This document shows, one piece after another, positions 52,176 to 60,025 of a stretch of DNA of 64,000 bases. A program made the position numbers and the translations under genes. Each line of letters begins with the position of its first letter. The stretch's first letter is position 1. The DNA is from Eubacterium oxidoreducens. Its GTDB lineage: Bacteria; Bacillota; Clostridia; Lachnospirales; Lachnospiraceae. The notes below the pieces were generated by a model, which had not been told where the DNA came from, searched no databases, and saw only the letters and a program-made list of their open reading frames with translations. The DNA is taken from positions 62,001 through 126,000 of the forward strand of contig NZ_FMXR01000011.1 in the NCBI RefSeq assembly GCF_900104415.1, written 5' to 3'.

Positions 52176-52600
52176 AAAGAAGAAAGAAGATTATCAGACA
52201 GGTTTTAAAAAATACGGGTGTAGTTAAGATATTTGTTGTATTTTTGATTGTGTTTTTCTTGCTTGCATTTGTGTTGTATTTGCTAGAGGCAGATATGGAT
52301 ACATATGGAGATTCGTTGTGGTTTTGTTTTTCTGTGGTTACCACAATCGGTCTTGGAGATTTTGTGGCACAGACAGCAATCGGAAGAGTATTAACCGTTG
52401 TGTTGTCCGCATACTCCATTGTTATTATTGCGCTGATTACGGCGGTGATTACCAATTATTATATTGAGGCAATTCGGCTAAGGAGAAATGAGAGCATTGC
52501 AGAATTTGTTGATGATTTGCAGCATCTTGATCAGCTTTCCCAAGAAGAACTTCGTGAAATTTCAAAAAAAGTCAGCGAATGGGATAGAAAAAGAAAATAA
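52172..52600 (+). CDS. Two-helix potassium channel
   Basis: A 142-residue ion channel subunit with two membrane helices (about 18-39 and 72-97), a pore helix and the filter TTIGLGDF (57-64), a variant of the potassium signature TxGYGD with Leu in place of Tyr. A short cytosolic C-terminal helix follows, without an RCK domain. It probably assembles as a tetramer. The Leu is found in some bacterial channels and may alter ion selectivity. The start overlaps the previous stop (ATGA). Confidence 0.85.
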   Translation: MKRRKKIIRQVLKNTGVVKIFVVFLIVFFLLAFVLYLLEADMDTYGDSLWFCFSVVTTIGLGDFVAQTAIGRVLTVVLSAYSIVIIALITAVITNYYIEAIRLRRNESIAEFVDDLQHLDQLSQEELREISKKVSEWDRKRK

Positions 52601-52621
52601 GTACGGTTTTGTTTGGTATTG

Positions 52622-52650
52622 TTGAGAATTGCAAGAATATGTGATAGATT
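52622..52650 (+). promoter_or_regulatory. Promoter of the MoeA-like gene
   Basis: TTGAGA at 52622-52627, a 17-base spacer and TAGATT at 52645-52650, 45 bases before the start codon. Confidence 0.5.
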
Positions 52651-52694
52651 AATATTTGATGCGACTGGAAAAATAGGAATCGGAGGGGTTATTT

Positions 52695-53957
52695 ATGAGA
52701 GATCATTCGAATCACCGACAGGTGAATAAACAAGAAGCAGTGCGAATTATTACAGAAAATTGTAGATTCACGCCAGAAAGTGAGTCAGTACCTATACAAG
52801 AAGCAATTGGAAGAATTCTTGCACAGGATGTCTGTGCAAACTGGGATAATCCCAATACGCTGACTTGCAGGATGGATTCTGTGGCGGTGCATTGGGCGGA
52901 TTTTGAACATGGGATGCCGGATACGTCTGATTGGGTGCGCGGCAAGCAGTGGGAATTTGCCAATACCGGCGTTGCAATGCCACAAGGATTTGATACGGCA
53001 ATCGTTGTTGAGCATGTTGTATTTTCGGAAAATGATACTAAGATTTCATTCGATGCGCTTCCATCCGGAAAGTATGCAGGAACCTCTGCGGCGGGAAGCA
53101 AGATGAAAAAGGGCGATCTGTTAGTGGAAAAAGGGACCAAAATTACGCCGCTTATTGCAGCGCATATTGTAAGCGGTAATCATACTCATGTGCAGGTCGT
53201 AAAAAAGCCAAAGGTATTATTTATGCCGACCGGTAATGAACTGGTGCCGGTGGGAGGCGAGATTCCAAAAGGAAAAAATATTGAAAGCAATTCCTATATG
53301 ATTGCCGCTAAGATTGAGCAGTGGGGCGGAGAACCAATGGTTGCCGACATTGTACCGGATACAAAAGAAGCATTAAAGAAAGCGCTTCATGATGCAGCAG
53401 CTAGAGCCGACATTATAGTTTTGAATGCCGGATCTTCTAAGGGAAATGATGATTGGGGAATCGAGATGCTAGAAGAAGAAGGTACCATCTTTTATCATCA
53501 GACGAACCATGGACCGGGCCATCACAGCTCATTTGGAATCTTGGATGAAACACCGGTAGTGGGTATTTCAGGTCCGCCAGCCGGAGCCGCATTTACCACA
53601 GATTATTATCTGTATCCGGCAATGATGGTCTATTTTGGAAAGAATCCAATGCTTTCTAAAATCAAGGTAAGATTAGGACAAGAGCTTGGTGGTATGAAGA
53701 AACATCAAAAACCAGCAGGTGACAGTGCAAAAGCAAAAGGAGAGGATAGGCCGATGGAAGGCGGTGAATTTTATTCTGTCAAACAACTGATTTTAAGACA
53801 GGGTGAAGATGGCGTGATAGAGGCTTATCCGACCAAGACAATGAGACCGGGAGCGGTGGAAGCAGAAGGTGCCGATGCGTATTATCTGATGCCAACCTGG
53901 GAAGGGCAAAGACCTCCACAAAAAGGAGATATGATAGAAGTTGAATTAAGGCCATAG
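52695..53957 (+). CDS. MoeA-like molybdopterin molybdotransferase
   Basis: A 420-residue protein of the MoeA family, which inserts molybdate into adenylylated molybdopterin. QEAIGRILAQDV, FMPTGNEL, NSYMIAAKIEQWGG, LNAGSSKGNDDWG and ISGPPAGAAF mark the family. The usual NSAMDGYA is changed to TCRMDSVAV, and the last part (about 330-420) is unusual. No other molybdenum cofactor gene is nearby. Such divergent copies may serve a special Mo or W enzyme. CGGAGGGG precedes the ATG. A single gene with promoter and terminator. Confidence 0.83.
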   Translation: MRDHSNHRQVNKQEAVRIITENCRFTPESESVPIQEAIGRILAQDVCANWDNPNTLTCRMDSVAVHWADFEHGMPDTSDWVRGKQWEFANTGVAMPQGFDTAIVVEHVVFSENDTKISFDALPSGKYAGTSAAGSKMKKGDLLVEKGTKITPLIAAHIVSGNHTHVQVVKKPKVLFMPTGNELVPVGGEIPKGKNIESNSYMIAAKIEQWGGEPMVADIVPDTKEALKKALHDAAARADIIVLNAGSSKGNDDWGIEMLEEEGTIFYHQTNHGPGHHSSFGILDETPVVGISGPPAGAAFTTDYYLYPAMMVYFGKNPMLSKIKVRLGQELGGMKKHQKPAGDSAKAKGEDRPMEGGEFYSVKQLILRQGEDGVIEAYPTKTMRPGAVEAEGADAYYLMPTWEGQRPPQKGDMIEVELRP

Positions 53958-53977
53958 ATGGAGAAATGGATGGAAAG

Positions 53978-54012
53978 AAAAGCCGCGCGGTAAAAATGAC
54001 CGGGCGGCTTTT
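53978..54012 (+). terminator. Terminator of the MoeA-like gene
   Basis: AAAAGCCGCGCGGT pairs with ACCGGGCGGCTTTT (one mismatch) around a 7-base loop; the T-run is in the stem. Confidence 0.85.
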
Positions 54013-54030
54013 ATGCACCTGTGAAAATAC

Positions 54031-54059
54031 ATTTCAATTATTATCATATATGGTATAAT
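54031..54059 (+). promoter_or_regulatory. Promoter of carB
   Basis: ATTTCA at 54031-54036, a 17-base spacer ending in TGG, and TATAAT at 54054-54059: an extended -10 promoter, 39 bases before the start codon. No PyrR-type attenuator is visible. Confidence 0.6.
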
Positions 54060-54097
54060 TTTATAAGAAAAATTTCAGATAATGGAGAATTTATTTT

Positions 54098-57000
54098 ATG
54101 TCACAAAGAACAGATATTAAGAAGATATTGATTATTGGTTCAGGACCGATTGTAATCGGTCAGGCATGTGAGTTTGATTATTCCGGAACTCAAGCGTGTA
54201 AAGCACTAAAAAGTCTAGGCTATGAGATTGTGCTGGTTAATTCTAATCCGGCGACAATTATGACGGATCCGGAGATGGCGGATATTACATATATTGAACC
54301 TTTGAATGTGAAACGGTTAGAACAAATTATTGCCAAGGAACGTCCGGATGCATTATTACCAAATCTTGGTGGTCAGTCTGGATTAAATCTTTGTTCGGAA
54401 TTGTACAAGGAAGGAATCCTGGATAAATATGCTGTGAAGGTAATTGGAGTTCAGGTAGATGCGATAGAGCGTGGTGAAGATCGAATTGAATTCAAGGATA
54501 CCATGAATAAACTCGGTGTTGAGATGGCACGAAGCGAGGTTGCATATAGTGTGGAAGAAGCACTTGAGATAGCAGATGAACTTGGATATCCGGTGGTGTT
54601 AAGACCGGCTTATACCATGGGTGGAGCAGGCGGTGGTCTTGTATATAACAAAGAAGAATTAAAGACCGTTTGCCAAAGAGGACTTCAAGCGAGTCTGATT
54701 GGACAGGTGCTTGTAGAAGAGTCGATTCTCGGATGGGAAGAGTTAGAATTGGAAGTTGTCCGCGACAAGGATAATAACATGATAACCATCTGTTTTATTG
54801 AAAATGTAGATCCGGTTGGAATGCATACCGGAGATTCTTTTTGTACAGCTCCATTTTTGACAATCGATGATGAGCTTGCGCAGGAATTGCAACGTCAGGC
54901 TTATAAAATCGTAGAGCATATCGGAGTTATCGGAGGCACCAATGTGCAATTCGCACATGATCCGGTGTCCGGACGTGTGGTTGTGATTGAAATTAATCCA
55001 AGAACGTCACGTTCTTCTGCACTTGCTTCTAAAGCAACCGGATTTCCAATTGCACTGGTATCTGCAAAACTTGCAACCGGACTGACACTTGCAGAGCTGC
55101 CATGTGGAAAGTATGGAACACTTGATAAATATGTGCCGGATGGAGATTACGTTGTTGTTAAATTTGCAAGATGGGCTTTTGAGAAGTTTAAAGGCGTAGA
55201 AGACAAGCTTGGTACTCAGATGAGAGCAGTCGGCGAAGTTATGAGTATCGGTAAGAATTATAAAGAAGCATTTCAAAAGGCAATTCGTTCCTTAGAAAAA
55301 GATCGTTATGGTTTGGGATTTGTTAAGAATTTTCATGAGATGACGAAAGATGAGCTGCTTAAGGCGCTGATTACACCTTCAAGTGAAAGACATTTTCAGA
55401 TGTATGAAGCACTTCGAAAAGGTGCAACCGTAGATGAGATTTTTGAGATTACAAAGGTTAAGAAGTATTTCATTGAACAGATGAAAGAACTGGTAGACGA
55501 AGAAGAAGAGCTGCTCCAACATAAAGGAGATGTGCCGGCGGATGAAGTGCTGATTCAGGCGAAAAAAGACGGATTCTCTGATAAATACCTTGCACAGATT
55601 CTAGAGATTTCTGAAGATGAGATTCGCAATAAGAGAAAAGCTCTTGGTGTAAGCGAGACATGGGACGGCGTTCACGTAAGTGGAACACCGGACAGTTCTT
55701 ACTATTATTCAACTTATAATGCACCGGACAACAATCCGGTGAATAACGGAAAGCAAAAAATTATGATTCTCGGCGGAGGCCCGAATCGAATCGGACAGGG
55801 TATAGAATTTGACTATTGTTGTGTACATGCGGCGCAGTCATTAAAGAAACTTGGATTTGAAACCATCATTGTTAACTGTAATCCGGAGACCGTTTCAACA
55901 GATTATGATACTTCCGATAAACTATATTTTGAGCCATTGACTTTAGAAGATGTACTTAGTATCTATGAAAAGGAGCAGCCGGTTGGTGTAATTGCGCAAT
56001 TTGGTGGACAGACACCACTTAATCTTGCTGAAAGCTTGAAAGCGAATGGTGTCAAAATTCTTGGAACTTCACCGGAAGTAATTGCACTTGCGGAAGATCG
56101 CGATTTGTTCCGTGCCATGATGGATAAGCTTGAGATTCCGATGCCGGAAGCGGGTATGGCAACAACCGTAGAAGAAGCTTTGGATACGGCTCATAAGATT
56201 GGATATCCGGTTATGGTGCGACCATCCTTTGTTCTGGGTGGACGAGGCATGGAAGTCGTTTATGATGATGAGAGTTTAAGAGACTATATGGCTGCAGCCA
56301 TCGGTGTAACACCGGATCGTCCAATCTTGATTGACCGGTTCTTAAATCATGCGATGGAATGTGAAGCGGATGCCATCTCTGATGGAACGACGGCTTATGT
56401 ACCGGCGGTTATGGAGCATATTGAACTTGCGGGAATTCATTCCGGCGACTCTGCATGTATCATTCCGTCCAAGCATATTTCTGAGAAGAATCTTGAGACG
56501 ATTAAGGAATATACGAGAAAGATTGCAGAAGAGATGCATGTAGTTGGTCTTATGAATATGCAATATGCAATTGAAAATGATAAAGTATATGTGATTGAAG
56601 CGAATCCGAGAGCTTCTCGAACAGTTCCGCTTGTATCAAAGGTATGTGGTATTCGTATGGTACCACTTGCAGTAGATATTATTACCTCTGAATTGACCGG
56701 AAGACCTTCACCTGTTAAGAATTTAGGAGATCGTAAGATTCCTTATTATGGGGTGAAAGAAGCGGTATTCCCATTTAATATGTTTCCGGAAGTGGATCCG
56801 ATTTTGGGACCAGAGATGCGATCGACAGGTGAAGTCCTTGGCATTTCCAAGACAAATGGAGAAGCGTATTTTAAGGCACAAGAGGGTGCCAAGGCAGAGC
56901 TTCCGTTAGAAGGAGTTGCTTTGATTTCGGTGAACAAGAAGGATAAACCGGAAGCACCGGAAGTTGCAAGATTGCTGTATGAGACCGGATTTAAGATTCT

Positions 57001-57319
57001 TGCAACAGGTGAGACTTGTGATTTGATTCAAAAAGAAGGTGTTCCTTGTGAAAAAGTGAAAAAACTTTATGAAGGAAGACCGAATATTATGGATATGATA
57101 ACAAATGGTGAGATTGATTTTATTGTCAATACACCAAGCGGAAAAGATGCTGTACATGATGACAGTTATCTTCGTAAGACTGCGATTAAGGCACGTGTTC
57201 CATATATTACAACGATGACAGGAGCAAAAGCGGCAGCAGAAGGAATTAAGTATGTCAAGGAACAGGGAGATGACGATATTATGTCACTTCAGGAATGGCA
57301 TGCACAAATTAACGACTAA
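54098..57319 (+). CDS. carB: Carbamoyl phosphate synthase large subunit
   Basis: A 1073-residue CarB. It makes carbamoyl phosphate for pyrimidines and arginine from bicarbonate, ammonia and two ATP. Two homologous ATP-grasp halves are visible: IIGSGPIVIGQACEFDYSG with RPAYTMGGAGGG, and MILGGGPNRIGQGIEFDYCC with RPSFVLGGRGME. A C-terminal MGS-like allosteric domain follows residue 930 or so. The glutaminase subunit CarA is normally encoded next to it but is not here, so carA must lie elsewhere. The gene has its own promoter and terminator. Confidence 0.97.
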   Translation: MSQRTDIKKILIIGSGPIVIGQACEFDYSGTQACKALKSLGYEIVLVNSNPATIMTDPEMADITYIEPLNVKRLEQIIAKERPDALLPNLGGQSGLNLCSELYKEGILDKYAVKVIGVQVDAIERGEDRIEFKDTMNKLGVEMARSEVAYSVEEALEIADELGYPVVLRPAYTMGGAGGGLVYNKEELKTVCQRGLQASLIGQVLVEESILGWEELELEVVRDKDNNMITICFIENVDPVGMHTGDSFCTAPFLTIDDELAQELQRQAYKIVEHIGVIGGTNVQFAHDPVSGRVVVIEINPRTSRSSALASKATGFPIALVSAKLATGLTLAELPCGKYGTLDKYVPDGDYVVVKFARWAFEKFKGVEDKLGTQMRAVGEVMSIGKNYKEAFQKAIRSLEKDRYGLGFVKNFHEMTKDELLKALITPSSERHFQMYEALRKGATVDEIFEITKVKKYFIEQMKELVDEEEELLQHKGDVPADEVLIQAKKDGFSDKYLAQILEISEDEIRNKRKALGVSETWDGVHVSGTPDSSYYYSTYNAPDNNPVNNGKQKIMILGGGPNRIGQGIEFDYCCVHAAQSLKKLGFETIIVNCNPETVSTDYDTSDKLYFEPLTLEDVLSIYEKEQPVGVIAQFGGQTPLNLAESLKANGVKILGTSPEVIALAEDRDLFRAMMDKLEIPMPEAGMATTVEEALDTAHKIGYPVMVRPSFVLGGRGMEVVYDDESLRDYMAAAIGVTPDRPILIDRFLNHAMECEADAISDGTTAYVPAVMEHIELAGIHSGDSACIIPSKHISEKNLETIKEYTRKIAEEMHVVGLMNMQYAIENDKVYVIEANPRASRTVPLVSKVCGIRMVPLAVDIITSELTGRPSPVKNLGDRKIPYYGVKEAVFPFNMFPEVDPILGPEMRSTGEVLGISKTNGEAYFKAQEGAKAELPLEGVALISVNKKDKPEAPEVARLLYETGFKILATGETCDLIQKEGVPCEKVKKLYEGRPNIMDMITNGEIDFIVNTPSGKDAVHDDSYLRKTAIKARVPYITTMTGAKAAAEGIKYVKEQGDDDIMSLQEWHAQIND

Positions 57320-57338
57320 ATAATTGAATAGAGGGAAG

Positions 57339-57393
57339 AACATCCTCTTTATACAAGGCTTTTGATTTGCTTTGTATAAGAGGATGTTTTTTT
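57339..57393 (+). terminator. Terminator of carB
   Basis: AACATCCTCTT-T-ATACAA pairs with TTGTATAAGAGGATGTT (one bulged T) around a 15-base loop, with seven T at the end. Confidence 0.9.
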
Positions 57394-57468
57394 AGCTAAT
57401 TAGCAGGAAAAAAATGTCAATTTTCTTAGAAATTATGACATTCATACATTTATGAAGTCTTGGTGCAG

Positions 57469-57474
57469 TATAAT
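57469..57474 (+). promoter_or_regulatory. -10 box of the lipoprotein gene
   Basis: TATAAT 44 bases before the lipoprotein start. The -35 region is weak and overlaps a TTCATA/TATGAA inverted repeat (57441-57456). Confidence 0.4.
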
Positions 57475-57517
57475 GGAAAGTGTATTAATACTTTTGGTGT
57501 AAGAGGAGACATCTATT

Positions 57518-58144
57518 ATGAAAAAAATTTTTATTATTATATCTATGATTGTAATTGGAATCTGTGGGGTGACCGGTTGTCAGAATTATAAGATAGAACA
57601 AATAAATGCAACGGTATTAAGTTCGAATGAAGAGTCGGATGTGACGGTTGCTTCGGTGGATGACGTATTGGAAAATAAGGATCTTACGGTGATTGGAAAT
57701 GCAGATTATGAATATGAACAATTAGAAGAAAAGTTAGGGGATATTTCTGTTACACAGGCAATTGTGGCAAATGAAAAGGCGCTTATGCTTTACCCCATCT
57801 TTGAGCAGCAGGATGAGGCGATTGATAATATAAAGGAAGATTGTGCAAAAATCTTAAATCAGTTGCAAGAATACTATGGATTGGAAGAGTTTTCTAAAGA
57901 TTCATTAATGGAATATGAGAGTGTCTATAGTGCGCTACTTGATGAAGATGATTGTCCTGATTGGTATACAGAAACAAGTGAGACATATTGTGAGTTAGAT
58001 ATGTTTTTTGATATTTACAAAGATGAACAACTAAATGAAGAATTGATTGAGATGGCAATGAATGCAACTTCAGCAGAAGAACTACTTGAAAATGAGGATT
58101 TTCTAATGGAATTACCTAGTGATACGTTAGTGGGAGTTCAATAA
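57518..58144 (+). CDS. Acidic lipoprotein of unknown function
   Basis: A 208-residue protein with a short signal peptide and the lipobox VTGC (lipidated Cys21), so it is membrane-anchored outside the cell. The mature part is strongly acidic and helical, with many Glu and Asp and four further Cys in all or nearly all cases single. I recognise no family. AGAGGAG precedes the ATG. It stands alone before the pyrG leader and has no terminator of its own unless the pyrG leader hairpins serve it. Confidence 0.75.
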   Translation: MKKIFIIISMIVIGICGVTGCQNYKIEQINATVLSSNEESDVTVASVDDVLENKDLTVIGNADYEYEQLEEKLGDISVTQAIVANEKALMLYPIFEQQDEAIDNIKEDCAKILNQLQEYYGLEEFSKDSLMEYESVYSALLDEDDCPDWYTETSETYCELDMFFDIYKDEQLNEELIEMAMNATSAEELLENEDFLMELPSDTLVGVQ

Positions 58145-58249
58145 GCATGCAAAGGTTTTTACATATGAATATCTATGTTGCAGTTATGGTAGCTGCCTTT
58201 TGGAGGATGTGAACCGATGGCTGGTATCAATTGAAAGAAGAAATAATCG

Positions 58250-58278
58250 TTGACATTGCATCTAATTCAGTTTAAGAT
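58250..58278 (+). promoter_or_regulatory. Promoter of pyrG
   Basis: TTGACA at 58250-58255, a 17-base spacer and TAAGAT at 58273-58278. Transcription should start near 58284-58286, at the base of the first hairpin, giving a leader of about 130 bases. The 105 bases before the promoter hold some small stems but no recognised element. Confidence 0.75.
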
Positions 58279-58282
58279 AGTT

Positions 58283-58329
58283 AAAGCGACAAAGGAGTCG
58301 AAGTTTACGGCCGTTTTGTCGCTTTTTTT
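58283..58329 (+). terminator. First terminator-like hairpin in the pyrG leader
   Basis: AAAGCGACAAA and TTTGTCGCTTT form a perfect 11-base stem around a 21-base loop, with seven T (58323-58329). It starts 5 bases after the -10, so it is formed by the first bases of the transcript. A further perfect AT-rich stem, ATACAAAA/TTTTGTAT (58330-58349), follows. It may also stop readthrough from the lipoprotein gene. Confidence 0.75.
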
Positions 58330-58356
58330 ATACAAAATGATTTTTGTATTGGCGAT

Positions 58357-58394
58357 GGAGTCAATCGGCAGTGAGCTGATTGGCTTCTTTTTTT
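58357..58394 (+). terminator. Second terminator-like hairpin in the pyrG leader (attenuator)
   Basis: GGAGTCAATCGGC pairs with GCTGATTGGCTTC over 13 pairs (three G-U) around a 5-base loop, then seven T. It ends 20 bases before the pyrG start codon, downstream of the promoter, so it must be read through for pyrG to be expressed. Confidence 0.75.
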
Positions 58395-58414
58395 ATTACT
58401 GGAAGGGGAAACAG

Positions 58415-60025
58415 ATGGTTAAATATGTATTTATTACAGGCGGTGTTGTATCCGGCCTTGGAAAAGGAATTACAGCAGCGTCGCTAGGAAGATTGTTAAA
58501 AGCAAGAGGTTACCATGTAACCATGCAAAAGTTTGATCCGTATATTAATATGGATCCGGGCACGATGAATCCGATTCAGCACGGAGAAGTGTTCGTAACT
58601 GATGACGGCACAGAAACAGATCTTGATCTTGGACATTATGAAAGATTTATCAACGAAAATCTGAATAAGAATTCCAATGTGACAACCGGCAAGGTTTACT
58701 GGTCTGTTTTGAATAAAGAACGTCACGGAGACTATGGCGGAGGAACTGTGCAGGTTATTCCGCATATTACAAATGAAATTAAAGACAGAATTCACAAAGA
58801 GCAGCCTGGCGATCCGGATACGATTTCGATTATTGAAATCGGAGGAACCGTCGGAGATATCGAAAGTCAGCCGTTTTTGGAGTCAATCAGACAGTTTCAG
58901 GCAGAAGTGGGACGGGAAAATGCAATCCTGGTTCACGTAACCCTGATTCCGTATCTGAAGGCATCCGGAGAGATGAAGACAAAACCGACACAGATGAGTG
59001 TTAAGAGCCTTCAAAGTATGGGAATCTGGCCGGACATCTTGGTGTGTCGTTCCGATTATCCGGTGGACGATCATATGCGGGAGAAGATTGCTCTGTTTTG
59101 TAATGTCAAAAAAGAACATATCTTACAGAATCTAGATGCAAAATCATTATACGAAGTCCCACTTATGATGGAAAAAGAACATCTTGCACAGGCAGTATGT
59201 GAATGTTTGAAAATTGATTGTCCAGAGCCGGATCTTAAAGAGTGGACCAAGATGGTTGAAGTATTTCAAAATCCGAAGAGCCATGTAGAAATAGGTCTGG
59301 TTGGAAAATATGTAGAGCTTCACGATGCTTATCTTAGTGTTGCAGAAGCACTTAGTCATGGAGGCATTGCAAATCATGCATCTGTGGAAATCAGATGGAT
59401 TGATTCGGAAGAACTGACACCGGATAATCTGGAAGAATATTTGCATGATGTTGATGGTATATTGGTGCCGGGAGGATTTGGAATCCGCGGTATTGAAGGA
59501 AAGATTTTGGCGGCAGAGTATGCTCGCAAAAACAAGGTGCCATACCTTGGAATCTGCCTGGGAATGCAGCTTGCAATTATTGAATTTGCAAGAAATGTAT
59601 GCGGGCTTAAAGAGGCTTCCAGTATAGAATTTGATGAAAATACATCTCATCCAATCATCAATTTTCTTCCGGGACAGGAGGATATTGAAGATATTGGAGG
59701 AACATTAAGACTTGGAGCATATCCATGTAAATTAAAAGATGGAACCCTGATTCGGTCCCTATACGAGCAGGAAAAAATTTCAGAAAGACATCGTCACAGA
59801 TACGAAGTAAACAATGATTACAGAGAGGTCTTAGAACAAAATGGCATGGTTTTAGCCGGAGTATCACCGGATAATCGAATTGTCGAGATGATTGAACTTA
59901 AAGACCATCCTTTTTATGTCGGTATTCAGGCACATCCGGAATTCAAATCAAGACCGGATGCACCACACCCATTATTTGCAGGGCTCGTAAATGCTGCTCT
60001 GGATCGAAAGGAGAAACAAGTATGA
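58415..60025 (+). CDS. pyrG: CTP synthase
   Basis: A 536-residue CTP synthase, converting UTP and glutamine to CTP. The N-terminal synthase domain starts [15 protein letters not shown] and contains MDPGTMNP and [24 protein letters not shown]; the C-terminal glutaminase has GICLGMQ (nucleophile Cys about residue 380) and HPEFKSRP. The ATG at 58415 has AAGGGGA upstream; a longer in-frame start at 58250 would begin on the promoter and include hairpin sequence, so it is rejected. The leader holds two terminator-like hairpins. The stop overlaps the gltB start as ATGA. Confidence 0.96.
   Translation: MVKYVFITGGVVSGLGKGITAASLGRLLKARGYHVTMQKFDPYINMDPGTMNPIQHGEVFVTDDGTETDLDLGHYERFINENLNKNSNVTTGKVYWSVLNKERHGDYGGGTVQVIPHITNEIKDRIHKEQPGDPDTISIIEIGGTVGDIESQPFLESIRQFQAEVGRENAILVHVTLIPYLKASGEMKTKPTQMSVKSLQSMGIWPDILVCRSDYPVDDHMREKIALFCNVKKEHILQNLDAKSLYEVPLMMEKEHLAQAVCECLKIDCPEPDLKEWTKMVEVFQNPKSHVEIGLVGKYVELHDAYLSVAEALSHGGIANHASVEIRWIDSEELTPDNLEEYLHDVDGILVPGGFGIRGIEGKILAAEYARKNKVPYLGICLGMQLAIIEFARNVCGLKEASSIEFDENTSHPIINFLPGQEDIEDIGGTLRLGAYPCKLKDGTLIRSLYEQEKISERHRHRYEVNNDYREVLEQNGMVLAGVSPDNRIVEMIELKDHPFYVGIQAHPEFKSRPDAPHPLFAGLVNAALDRKEKQV

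Noticed and set aside
58147-58212. A 21-codon hydrophobic small ORF right after the lipoprotein gene
   Set aside because: No ribosome binding site and no family; a frame of this length is easily due to chance.
58145-58250. Possible c-di-GMP-I-like riboswitch or structured RNA before the pyrG promoter (GCAAAGG, ATGGTAGCTGCC, ACCGATGG words)
   Set aside because: Several words recall the GEMM motif, but the conserved first half and the core order are missing, and the segment lies upstream of the pyrG promoter.
58250-58414. N-terminal extension of CTP synthase encoded from 58250
   Set aside because: The region contains the promoter and two terminator hairpins, and the family start motif follows the ATG at 58415 directly.
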